Part shown: positions 7,423-15,426 of the stretch, one piece after another
How the letters are laid out: every line of letters begins with the position of its first letter
How positions within the stretch are numbered: position 1 is the stretch's first letter
Notes under the pieces: model-generated
What the model saw: the letters and a program-made list of their open reading frames with translations, nothing else
Databases searched by the model: none
What the model was told of the DNA's origin: nothing
NCBI GenBank assembly: GCA_934526185.1
Contig: CAKTAA010000005.1
Coordinates: forward strand, 1 to 59,693
From: an uncultured Eubacteriales bacterium
GTDB lineage: Bacteria > Bacillota > Clostridia > Oscillospirales > CAG-272
Direction: 5' to 3'
Length of the DNA stretch: 59,693 nucleotides
Position numbers and translations under genes: made by a program

Positions 7423-10215
7423 ATGAAAAAAATTTTATCAGTGGTATTGCTTATCAGCATGCTGCTCGGCATGTGGATTATGCCGGCTGCTGCGGCTGAG
7501 GGCGACAGTGCCTCTGGTACAGAAGCAGCAGGTCTGACGCCGACCTATTATGTTGATGCAAACTCCGATAAGGAGGTCATTGACAAGTTTATCGCTGGAG
7601 GAGAGGCCAACTATGAAATAGAGGACGACGGCTATCTTTATATAAAGTCGGCTGCGGTAACCTCTGCTCCGGGCGGTCAGGCAATATTATTTGATGCCCC
7701 CCTTATTATGACGGCTGAAATCAACAGTATGCCGGTAACCAAAGAGGGAGCAAATGTGCAGCTTTGGCTGAACCTTAAAAATAGTTTGACACACAATTTC
7801 CGGTATTATCCGCTTGAGCAGAAGTTCACGCTTGTAGGTCCGAGCGGAGAAATTCAGTCTGTGGAAACTGACTGGGCAACAGGCGAAAATGCAGAATGGC
7901 ATCGGCTCACGATGTCTGTGGAAGCTGACGGAACCATTACCTGCTACGCTGACGACGTGGCTGTTATAACATATCAGATTCCGAATTTTGATGCTTCTCT
8001 GCAGACGGGTCTTGTTCCGATTCTTTGGAAGGACGGCGGATTTGAGCTCTTTATGAAGAGCTTTGCCGTATATGAATTGGATCAGGCTCTGGGTTCGCAT
8101 CCGGAGGTATATTTCAATCTGAATACAGAGAGCGAAGTTACGGAAGGGTTTTTAACGAACTTTTTCGGCGGCGCTGCGGACGTCTATGAGCTTCAGGATG
8201 ACGGAACGATCTACATGAAGAGCGGAGCTGTTGCACCGGGCCCGACAACCGGCGCTGCTGCTCAGGACTTTTTCGTGAAAGGCGACTTTGTGACAGAGCT
8301 CAGCCTGAAAATGGTAGGAACCAGCTATAAGGAAGATGCATACAGAAGTATTTGGATACCTACCTCAATGGGTAACAAAACCCTGCAGGTCAACCCGGGC
8401 AAGGGAACAGTGACTTACGGAACATGGAACGGTGAAGCCGAATTCACAAAAGAAGTGGATTGGGCGACCGGTGAAAACGCTGAGTGGCATACGCTTGCGA
8501 TGGAGGTGCTGCCTTCCGCAGGAAAGATCAATAGCTATATTGACGGCGAATTGGTGTACACAGCTACATACGAGGCTTTCACAGCTGCCAAAGCGGAAGA
8601 AGGCTTCCAGCCGCTGCTGTTTGGTAACTGCGAGACTTTGATGCAGAGCTGCGTCGTTGCCAACAGCGCTTATCTAAATCAGGCGAAATATCTCTTCAAC
8701 CTGAACGCAGAGAGCGAAGTTACGGAAGGGTTTTTAACGAACTTTTTCGGCGGCGCTGCGGACGTCTATGAGCTTCAGGATGACGGAACGATCTACATGA
8801 AGAGCGGAGCTGTTGCACCGGGCCCGACAACCGGCGCTGCTGCTCAGGACTTTTTCGTGAAAGGCGACTTTGTGACAGAGCTCAGCCTGAAAATGGTAGG
8901 AACCAGCTATAAGGAAGATGCATACAGAAGTATTTGGATACCTACCTCAATGGGTAACAAAACCCTGCAGGTCAACCCGGGCAAGGGAACAGTGACTTAC
9001 GGAACATGGAACGGTGAAGCCGAATTCACAAAAGAAGTGGATTGGGCGACCGGTGAAAACGCTGAGTGGCATACGCTTGCGATGGAGGTGCTGCCTTCCG
9101 CAGGAAAGATCAATAGCTATATTGACGGCGAATTGGTGTACACAGCTACATACGAGGCTTTCGCAGCTGCCAAAGCGGAAGGCTTCCAGCCGCTGCTGTT
9201 TGGTAACTGCGAGACTTTGATGCAGTACTGCGCCGTTATTACCGGTGCGTATATGCCGGGATATGCCGTAGGACACGATGAAACACAGAGCATTTTGACT
9301 CTTAAGGCAGCTACTTGCACAGAAACAGGAACAGAACTCGTTCGCTGCACAGGCTGTGGTACGCTTGCGGCTGCGGAAGTTGCCGCTGCCGGCCATACAT
9401 CTTCCGATTGGATCGTAGACAAAGCAGCTACCTGCACAGAAAAAGGATCTCAGCACAAGGAATGCACGGTTTGCGGCGAGACGCTGGAGACCGGTGAAAT
9501 TGATATAATTGCGCACACGCCTTCCGACTGGATCGTAGACAAAGCAGCGACCGAGGAGGAAGATGGTTCTCAGCATAAGGAGTGCACAGTCTGCAAAACG
9601 GTTTTGGAGACGGAAGCGATTCCGAAGCTCCAATCGTCAAAGCCTCCTTTCACAGATGTGGCTGAGGATGCATGGTACTATGAATATGTCGCATATGTTT
9701 ACAAAAACAATCTGTTCCTCGGAACATCTGATACAACATTTGAGCCTGATACCGTAATGACTCGCGCGATGTTTGTCAGACTGCTGGCAAATTACGAGGG
9801 CGTTGATTTCACGCAGTATGAGGACGCTGAGCTGCCGTTCACGGATGTGGATATGGACGAGTGGTACGGAACAGCAGTTGCTTGGGCATACGAAAACGAG
9901 GTTGTTCTGGGTACCTCTGATACAACCTTCAACCCCGGCGACGAGATTACGCGTGAGCAGATGTGCCTCATGCTGGTCAATTACATGAATTACAAGGAAA
10001 TCACTTTGGAGGGTTCCGATAAAGAGGTTTCGTTCACTGACGCTGACAAGATCGCCGACTGGGCGAAAGATGCTGTAGAGCTTTGCGCTGCTGCAGGTAT
10101 CGTTCAAGGCCCTGGCGACGGAAGCTTCAATCCTCAGGGAACGGCTTCCAGAGCAGAAGTTGCTACACTGATTACAAACTTCTGCAACGCGCTTGCAGAT
10201 CAGCCGGAAGAATAA
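7423..10215 (+). CDS. S-layer-homology surface protein with duplicated domains
   Basis: A 930-residue secreted protein. The signal peptide (1-25) ends at PAAAAEG. Three homologous modules follow, at about 40-225, 230-420 and 425-610, each with a 'DWATGENAEWH' motif typical of concanavalin/LamG-like beta-sandwich folds. The second and third are almost identical in DNA, the first is diverged. A Cys-rich linker (about 620-735) has repeated KAATCTE...ECTVCG pairs. Three SLH repeats (about 742-930), each with FTD...WY or WA motifs and an xRAE/TREQ ending, bind cell-wall polysaccharide. AGGAGG lies seven bases before ATG 7423. It is monocistronic, with its own promoter and terminator, as expected of a major surface protein. 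The ligand of the sandwich modules is unknown. Confidence 0.92.
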   Translation: MKKILSVVLLISMLLGMWIMPAAAAEGDSASGTEAAGLTPTYYVDANSDKEVIDKFIAGGEANYEIEDDGYLYIKSAAVTSAPGGQAILFDAPLIMTAEINSMPVTKEGANVQLWLNLKNSLTHNFRYYPLEQKFTLVGPSGEIQSVETDWATGENAEWHRLTMSVEADGTITCYADDVAVITYQIPNFDASLQTGLVPILWKDGGFELFMKSFAVYELDQALGSHPEVYFNLNTESEVTEGFLTNFFGGAADVYELQDDGTIYMKSGAVAPGPTTGAAAQDFFVKGDFVTELSLKMVGTSYKEDAYRSIWIPTSMGNKTLQVNPGKGTVTYGTWNGEAEFTKEVDWATGENAEWHTLAMEVLPSAGKINSYIDGELVYTATYEAFTAAKAEEGFQPLLFGNCETLMQSCVVANSAYLNQAKYLFNLNAESEVTEGFLTNFFGGAADVYELQDDGTIYMKSGAVAPGPTTGAAAQDFFVKGDFVTELSLKMVGTSYKEDAYRSIWIPTSMGNKTLQVNPGKGTVTYGTWNGEAEFTKEVDWATGENAEWHTLAMEVLPSAGKINSYIDGELVYTATYEAFAAAKAEGFQPLLFGNCETLMQYCAVITGAYMPGYAVGHDETQSILTLKAATCTETGTELVRCTGCGTLAAAEVAAAGHTSSDWIVDKAATCTEKGSQHKECTVCGETLETGEIDIIAHTPSDWIVDKAATEEEDGSQHKECTVCKTVLETEAIPKLQSSKPPFTDVAEDAWYYEYVAYVYKNNLFLGTSDTTFEPDTVMTRAMFVRLLANYEGVDFTQYEDAELPFTDVDMDEWYGTAVAWAYENEVVLGTSDTTFNPGDEITREQMCLMLVNYMNYKEITLEGSDKEVSFTDADKIADWAKDAVELCAAAGIVQGPGDGSFNPQGTASRAEVATLITNFCNALADQPEE
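8126..8650 (+). repeat. Intragenic repeat, copy 1
   Basis: About 520 bp of the SLH gene recur almost base for base 582 bp downstream. The first codons where the copies match read SEVTEGFLTNFFGG. Differences are limited to single bases and one codon (AEEGF here, AEGF in copy 2). Confidence 0.95.
8708..9229 (+). repeat. Intragenic repeat, copy 2
   Basis: Second copy of the intragenic unit. Near identity including synonymous sites points to recent duplication or ongoing gene conversion. Assemblies can easily collapse this pair. Confidence 0.95.
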
Positions 10216-10272
10216 ATTGATCGCATAGAATTGTATCACAATACAAATCTGTACGGAAATTGCATACACAGC

Positions 10273-10314
10273 GGGCGCCGGAAAAGTATTTCTGCTTTTC
10301 CGGCGCCCTATTTG
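10273..10314 (+). terminator. Terminator of the SLH-protein gene
   Basis: Fourteen-bp perfect inverted repeat GGGCGCCGGAAAAG / CTTTTCCGGCGCCC around an 8-base loop, followed by TATTTGT. Confidence 0.88.
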
Positions 10315-10395
10315 TACAGTCAGGAGTCTTTCGCCTAAAGAAAATAAAATTGCTTTGATGAAACCAACGGTTGGACAACTTCAACGGATATTTCC

Positions 10396-10424
10396 TTGCG
10401 TGTTGGGTGGGAGCCGGATATAAT
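10396..10424 (+). promoter_or_regulatory. Promoter of the XRE regulator gene
   Basis: TTGCGT (10396-10401), 17-bp spacer, TATAAT (10419-10424). It lies 46 bases before the ATG. Confidence 0.6.
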
Positions 10425-10470
10425 AGAAGCATGAAGGCCTTCAAAATTAACATGCGAAAGGAAAAATGAT

Positions 10471-11229
10471 ATGAATCAATCTGTTTCAGCGAAAATCAGC
10501 GAGTGCCGAAAGGCCCGCGCTTTAACGCAGGAAAAACTGGGGGAGATGCTCGGCGTCAGCAGTCAAGCTGTCTCAAAATGGGAAAACGGCGACAGCCTGC
10601 CGGATATTTTGCTGCTGCCCAAGCTTTGTGACATTCTCGGAATTTCGCTTGACGCACTGCTTGAGGTACCGCTGACGATAAAAAATAAAAATATTGTGAA
10701 GGATTTTTGCCTTTATGCCGCGGAGAAAGGCAAAAGTGCCGCTCTGCTTGATGCTTTCTCCCGAATGTTCAATGATGCCGGAAACCCGGTCGATGCAGGT
10801 TATGTGGATTTCGGGCCCGACTGTCTAACGATTTTTGATACCATGGGGATGGGATTTGCCGTCGGCGGCGTCGCATATAGGAAGGCCTGTCTGAACAGCG
10901 ATACGGAAGATATCCTGTATATCCTGCGCATCCTGTGCGACGAAACTTTGTTGTCCGTTTTGCGGCTTATATCGATGGATAAAGCAGTCACAAGAGAAGA
11001 AATTGCACAGGAGACTGGACTTGAAGAGCCGGCGATAAATCAGATTTTGACAGGATTATTTAAGAGAGGCATAATCGTGTGTGAAAAAGACAGCAGCGGC
11101 AAGCGCGGCTATCTTCAGGGAGACGGTATGGCGGGAATCTATATGATACTGGCCGGGTGTCAGGTTCTCAGCGGAAACGGCGCGAGCAATGGGTACAAAA
11201 GATTCACACGGAGGTATACTGAGCGCTGA
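10471..11229 (+). CDS. XRE-family transcriptional regulator with C-terminal winged helix
   Basis: A 252-residue regulator. Residues 8-65 are a Cro/C1-type helix-turn-helix with the hallmark QEKLGEMLGVSSQAVSKWEN and DILGISLDALL. The C-terminal half (about 150-215) contains VTREEIAQETGLEEPAINQI, which reads as a second, ArsR/MarR-like winged-helix DNA-binding unit. The middle part (DFGPDCLTIFDTMGMGFAVGG) has no family I recognise and could bind a ligand. The GAAAGGA site lies about eight bases before ATG 10471. It stands alone between two terminators, so targets cannot be inferred from an operon. Confidence 0.85.
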   Translation: MNQSVSAKISECRKARALTQEKLGEMLGVSSQAVSKWENGDSLPDILLLPKLCDILGISLDALLEVPLTIKNKNIVKDFCLYAAEKGKSAALLDAFSRMFNDAGNPVDAGYVDFGPDCLTIFDTMGMGFAVGGVAYRKACLNSDTEDILYILRILCDETLLSVLRLISMDKAVTREEIAQETGLEEPAINQILTGLFKRGIIVCEKDSSGKRGYLQGDGMAGIYMILAGCQVLSGNGASNGYKRFTRRYTER

Positions 11230-11239
11230 CAGAAAAGGC

Positions 11240-11283
11240 AGACAGCCCGCAGACTTCATTGAATCTGCGGGCTGTCTTTTCTC
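11240..11283 (+). terminator. Terminator after the XRE regulator
   Basis: Fourteen-bp perfect stem AGACAGCCCGCAGA / TCTGCGGGCTGTCT with a 10-base loop and TTTCTCTT tail. In reverse it may also stop the convergent SOD-like gene, although the reverse T-run is interrupted. Confidence 0.88.
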
Positions 11284-11368
11284 TTAGTTTGAAAAAGCGA
11301 GGTGGTGTAAAATATATCAGCGGTATGCCATTTTTCACAGCAGAATACGGATAGAAAAGCCGAAAATT

Positions 11369-11884
11369 TCAACTGTCGCTCTGCACGCTGCGGATGACGC
11401 CGCACGCTATCTTCTGACCGGAGTTGCCGGAAGGCTGTGTGTGAAAATCATCCAGATTCCGATGAAGTACCACTGTCTTTCCGATGACATCGCGCAGCGA
11501 AAAGCGATTGCTTAAAAAAACGGAAAACGCATAACCATTATTGCCGAAGAGCGGCGGAAGATCGCCCGCGTGATAGGGATGCGGGCATCCAGTCGGATTC
11601 CAGTGCATGCCCGTATCGGCGAACAGATCCTCGGCGTTGCCTGTACAAGAGCCTCCCTCGTGTATATGAAAGGCAAATATGCTGTCCTGACAGGAGTTTG
11701 GATCGCCTTTCGGCAAGCCGCCGATATCGGCCATTATCAAAACGCCGTACCGGCTCTCGTAAAATGTAACCGTTCCGATAATTGAGGGATACTCCGCGCT
11801 ACCTTTTACGGAGGCGAATGCCTGCGGCGGCTGCCGTATAATGGAAAGAAAATATTTGGTCTGACCGGAAGCGATATATTTCAT
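11369..11884 (-). CDS. Cu/Zn superoxide dismutase family protein
   Basis: A 171-residue protein of the Cu/Zn-SOD family. Visible signatures are the copper-site FAFHIHEGGSCTG, the zinc loop with GMHWNP and HPYHAGDLPPLFGN, and the late DDFHTQPSGNSGQKIACGVI with a further His and the disulphide Cys. Most metal ligands are therefore kept, so dismutase activity is plausible. No signal peptide is visible, which is unusual because most bacterial Cu/Zn SODs are exported. ATG 11884 starts the conserved part and has an AAGGGCAGG site; the frame stays open upstream to 11995 but the extra residues look non-coding. Related short cytosolic forms occur in Clostridia. Confidence 0.85.
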   Translation of the reverse strand: MKYIASGQTKYFLSIIRQPPQAFASVKGSAEYPSIIGTVTFYESRYGVLIMADIGGLPKGDPNSCQDSIFAFHIHEGGSCTGNAEDLFADTGMHWNPTGCPHPYHAGDLPPLFGNNGYAFSVFLSNRFSLRDVIGKTVVLHRNLDDFHTQPSGNSGQKIACGVIRSVQSDS

Positions 11885-12001
11885 GCTGAATACCTGCCCT
11901 TGCCCTGCAAAGGTTCCTTTCCTTGAATGGTAAAGCTGTCGGAGGGACGGCGCAAATTTGCCGTGTACCGCGGATGAAAAAAGCATGCCGAGCACACTAG
12001 A

Positions 12002-12037
12002 AAAATCCGACAGCGTTTTTATACGCTATCGGATTTT
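12002..12037 (-). terminator. Terminator of the metallo-hydrolase gene
   Basis: Read on the minus strand, a 14-bp stem AAAATCCGATAGCG / CGCTGTCGGATTTT with one mismatch and an 8-base loop; its 3' arm ends in a T-run. Confidence 0.85.
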
Positions 12038-12055
12038 ATGCGGAAAGCTTCGAAT

Positions 12056-12958
12056 TTATGAATTGCGTTCGGTTTCAAACACAAGGCGCTGTCCATCCGT
12101 TACCGCACGAATGGTACCGCCGAGATCGGTTCGGTAGACAGCAGTATTTATGGCCTCCAGCTTTTTCAGCGTTTCGCTGTGGGGGTGGCCGTAGCTGTTT
12201 CCGCTGCCGCAGCTAATGATGCCGTAAAGAGGTCTGACCGTTTCGAGAAAGCCTTGCGACGTCGAGGTGGAGGAGCCGTGATGCCCAAGCTTCAGCACAT
12301 CGGCCCACAGATCCGCCTCGGTATATTTGTCAAGGATTTCCTCCTCAACCTCCTTTTCGGCATCACCCATGAATAGGAACGCCCGATCTCCGTACACCAG
12401 GCGTATGACGACACTGTAGTTATTTGCATTGCCGTAGGCGGCGCTGTTTGGCGCCAGAATCTGAAACTCTGCCTCTCCGACGGAATAGACATCGCCCGAA
12501 ACCGCCTCTTTGACGGTGAGCTGTTTTTCATCTATAGCTGTCAGCAGGCGTTCGTATGTTGCCGTACCGGTTTCAGCGTACGGCATGATAATGTTCTCTA
12601 TGTCATAGCTCTGAACAATTTTGTCGCCCCCGCCGATATGATCCTCATGCGGATGCGTAAAGATAACATATTGGAAGTCGTCTGTCTTCTGTTTTTTCAG
12701 ATAGGCCTCCAAAGCTTCTTCTGATGCATTCGGGCCTGCATCGATCAGCATCGCTTCGCCGGTCGAAAGTGTGATGAGAATACTGTCGCCCTGTCCTACA
12801 TCGATATAGTGAACCGTGAGAAAGGAATCAAAATCCGCGCCGGTCTGTATCCCGTCTAAATACGCATGAAAAGCCAGCGCTAAAACCGCAATGCCGGCCA
12901 GAACAGCGCCGACCAGGCGGCCTTTGCGCGTGCCGAGCACTCTCTTGATTTTTGCCAT
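12056..12958 (-). CDS. ComEC/Rec2-like metallo-beta-lactamase-fold hydrolase
   Basis: A 300-residue protein with one N-terminal membrane segment (about 13-31, LVGAVLAGIAVLALAFHAYL) and an external hydrolase domain. Signatures are VHYIDVGQGDSILI, MLIDAGPN, the metal motif FTHPHEDHIGG, FLFMGDAEKEVEEE and LKLGHHGSSTSTS. This matches the ComEC C-terminal hydrolase family, here as a stand-alone anchored form lacking the ComEC channel. In ComEC the domain degrades the non-transforming DNA strand; the role of stand-alone forms is uncertain. ATG 12958 gives a normal anchor, but its ribosome site is weak, and ATG 13060 in the same frame is the alternative. Confidence 0.85.
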   Translation of the reverse strand: MAKIKRVLGTRKGRLVGAVLAGIAVLALAFHAYLDGIQTGADFDSFLTVHYIDVGQGDSILITLSTGEAMLIDAGPNASEEALEAYLKKQKTDDFQYVIFTHPHEDHIGGGDKIVQSYDIENIIMPYAETGTATYERLLTAIDEKQLTVKEAVSGDVYSVGEAEFQILAPNSAAYGNANNYSVVIRLVYGDRAFLFMGDAEKEVEEEILDKYTEADLWADVLKLGHHGSSTSTSQGFLETVRPLYGIISCGSGNSYGHPHSETLKKLEAINTAVYRTDLGGTIRAVTDGQRLVFETERNS

Positions 12959-13257
12959 CTTTTTTATAGCCAAGAAACCTGAAGAACAGCAGGCTGAAAT
13001 CGCTGCTGACAGCTTCAAGTCAGTTTGCCTATTTACCGACCTTTCCGTAAAGGATAACATCCGAAAACGAAATCCTCAGCCGCCCATTGCCGTTTTTTCG
13101 GAACAGCGCTGAGCTCGGGAGCTCAATTATAACCGTATCGGATGGAAGAGCTTTTCCTCAAAAAAGCATAAAAACCGCCCGAATAAAAAGGAGTTGGCGG
13201 AGATGCCGGTCTCTCTTGAAACATTCTGCAAAGTGAGAATCTGAATTCTTTCGCTGC

Positions 13258-14964
13258 TCAGTCCTCTGCTGCTGCCTTTTGGGTTACAATGGCGCGTATG
13301 GTTTCCGGCGGAAACTTTGCCTCTCTTTGATAGGTATACAGACCGTTTTGCTCCTGCTCCACATCTGTGAGCTGTGTGTAGCAGAAGCCGCACATTCTCG
13401 GATGCTCGAGCAGACAGGTTGTCAGACCTCGGAAACGCTCCAAAAAAGCCTCCTCAGATTCGGGCACCGTCCCGTATCCCCATGCGTTTTTGACGTCGGG
13501 TGACAGATTCCAGCTTGTTCCCCCGTATTCGCTCATGAAGCAAAGCTCGGCGGAATCGACATCTCCCAGATAAAAGGGTTCCGTGAGCGGTTTGTCCTCC
13601 TTCAGAGGCTCCAGCCGCCTGGCTACGATTTCGGGATTCTGCTCATAATCGTGGCCGTCCACAATGTCTGTGATGACATGGTGCCAGCCGCTGCAGTCGA
13701 TGACCGGCCTCATTTTGTCAAAGGCTTTTGTCATACGGTAAATGGTGCGTATCAGAACGGGATCCTGTCCGCTTGAGGTTTCGTTAAAGGGACACCAGCC
13801 GATGACGGCCGGATGGTTATAATCCCGCTGGAGAACCTCAAGCCACTCGGAGGCATAAGCGCGCACTGCCGTGTGCCTGCTCACATCCAGGCCCCAGTTG
13901 CCCATTTCATCCCAGACCATATAGCCGTAAAGATCGCAGTAATAAAGGAATCTCGGTTCGAATATCTTCTGATGCAGGCGTGCGCCGTTGAAGCCCATGG
14001 CCATGGATAGCTCGATGTCGCGCTTGAGATTGTCGTCCGATGCGGCGGTATATATACCGTCCGGATAGAAGCCCTGATCCAGCACAAGCCGCTGGAAAAC
14101 GCTTTTGTAATTGAGATAAAACTTTTTGTCATAGAAGGTGACGGAGCGCATACCGAAATAGCTTTCCGCGCAATCGTCGCCGAGGCTCAGCTTCAGGGAA
14201 TACAGATTCGGGGCGCTGATGTCCCAAAGCCGGAGATCACTCAGCTTCAGAGCAAGCATGGCAAGGCCGCCGCGAACGACGGCTGCTGCCTCTCCTGCGG
14301 GATTTCCGTCAAAAAAGGCTTCGGCAGAAAGCGTCATGCCGTTTGCGCATTCGCATTCCGCCTCGATATAAAGCGTAGCTGTGTCGATGTCCGGCGTATA
14401 TTTTACCTCTCTGATGTATGCGTCCGGCACATGCTCTAGCCATACGGTCTGCCAGATGCCTGTGGTACGGGTATACATACAGCCGTGGGAGGCATACTGC
14501 GCGGACTGTTTGCCCGCTGGCTGATCGGCGGAGCGGACGTCATCCCTTGCGCAGATAACAACAGCATTCAGTGTGCCGAGATATTTTGTGATATCAACGG
14601 ATATCGGCGTGTAGCCGCCGATGTGCGTACCGGCGCTTTTTCCGTTTATCCAGATCTCCGTCTCATAATCGCAGGCGCCGATGTGCAGAATAGTTTTTCC
14701 CTGCTTCCAGGATTCGGGAAGCTCAAATGTTTTCTTATACCACACGGCATTCATGAAATCCGTGCAGCCGATTCCGGACAGAACGCTTTCGGGGCAGAAG
14801 GGGACGCAGATACTTTGTGAAAAGATTTTTTTCTCAAGCAGTCCCCGTTCTCTGCCGGTCATTGAGGGATCCATTTCAAAACCCCACATTCCGTTCAGAT
14901 TGATCCATTCCTTGCGTACAAATTGCGGCCGGGGATATTCAGGACGCGGCTGTATTACAGGCAT
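13258..14964 (-). CDS. Glycoside hydrolase family 2 enzyme
   Basis: A 568-residue GH2 protein. The N-terminal sugar-binding jelly roll (about 1-165) has RPQFVRKEWINLNG, WYKKTFELP and VWINGKSAG-type motifs (here IWINGKSAGTHIGGY). An Ig-like domain follows, then a TIM barrel. The acid/base Glu is in CPFNETS (about residue 391) and the nucleophile Glu in FMSEYGG (about 476). GH2 members hydrolyse beta-galactosides, beta-glucuronides or beta-mannosides; the short barrel and lack of extra domains do not decide which. No signal peptide, so cytoplasmic. GAGGAGG precedes ATG 14964. It has its own promoter (15015-15043) and is not in the GT4/GH94 operon, although it points the same way. Confidence 0.9.
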   Translation of the reverse strand: MPVIQPRPEYPRPQFVRKEWINLNGMWGFEMDPSMTGRERGLLEKKIFSQSICVPFCPESVLSGIGCTDFMNAVWYKKTFELPESWKQGKTILHIGACDYETEIWINGKSAGTHIGGYTPISVDITKYLGTLNAVVICARDDVRSADQPAGKQSAQYASHGCMYTRTTGIWQTVWLEHVPDAYIREVKYTPDIDTATLYIEAECECANGMTLSAEAFFDGNPAGEAAAVVRGGLAMLALKLSDLRLWDISAPNLYSLKLSLGDDCAESYFGMRSVTFYDKKFYLNYKSVFQRLVLDQGFYPDGIYTAASDDNLKRDIELSMAMGFNGARLHQKIFEPRFLYYCDLYGYMVWDEMGNWGLDVSRHTAVRAYASEWLEVLQRDYNHPAVIGWCPFNETSSGQDPVLIRTIYRMTKAFDKMRPVIDCSGWHHVITDIVDGHDYEQNPEIVARRLEPLKEDKPLTEPFYLGDVDSAELCFMSEYGGTSWNLSPDVKNAWGYGTVPESEEAFLERFRGLTTCLLEHPRMCGFCYTQLTDVEQEQNGLYTYQREAKFPPETIRAIVTQKAAAED

Positions 14965-15014
14965 AGGGGATACCTCCTCATTCATTCCGGCTGTTCTGCA
15001 GCCGAATTTTTTCA

Positions 15015-15043
15015 ATTATAACTGACCTGTAAAGTTTTGTCAA
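15015..15043 (-). promoter_or_regulatory. Promoter of the GH2 gene
   Basis: On the minus strand: TTGACA (15038-15043), 17-bp spacer, TATAAT (15015-15020), both perfect. Leader of about 45 bases. Confidence 0.85.
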
Positions 15044-15095
15044 GCAATATGCTGTATGGAAGAATTAAAATAATTGCATGGTGAAACGGCTTCGT

Positions 15096-15238
15096 ATAAC
15101 TTAGGCAAGATATACATCTGCCTCCTTGGCGGAAGTTTTGCCTCCCTCGGCGGCAGGTTCCATTCCTCTATTAGCGTGGAGCCGTTCCCCCGCTGAATGT
15201 CTTGCCGCGCCTCCATGACGGGCAAGCCCCTTGTTGAA
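15096..15238. repeat. Dispersed repeat family B, copy 1
   Basis: About 140 bp sharing long identical blocks with 52850-52988: GGAAGTTTTGCCTC, CTCGGCGGC, CCCCCGCTGAATGTC and CGCCTCCATG, ending AAGCCCCTT. It fills most of the gap between the GH2 promoter and the GH94-like gene. It has no transposase and is GC-rich with potential hairpins, so it resembles a non-autonomous or RNA-like repeat. Its origin is unknown. Confidence 0.75.
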
Positions 15239-15239
15239 A

Positions 15240-15426
15240 AGGGGCGGGGAATTCAAATCAAGGGCATGGTTCTGAAAGCCATGCCCCTGAACATTTTATT
15301 TTCGGTTACAGGCAGTCCGGCCGTTCTTACATGTCAAATGGCATGCCGCCGTCTCTGGGATTTTTGCAAAAGGCACATTTATAAAACAATTGTCCGGTAC
15401 GGGAACCGGCGCGCCTTTGCCGGCGT
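15240..15426. other. Gap downstream of the GH94-like gene
   Basis: Holds an inverted repeat GGGCATGG / CCATGCCC at about 15262-15291 around TTCTGAAAG, with poly-T weak on both strands; read on the minus strand it could end the GH94-like operon. Otherwise nothing recognised. Confidence 0.45.
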
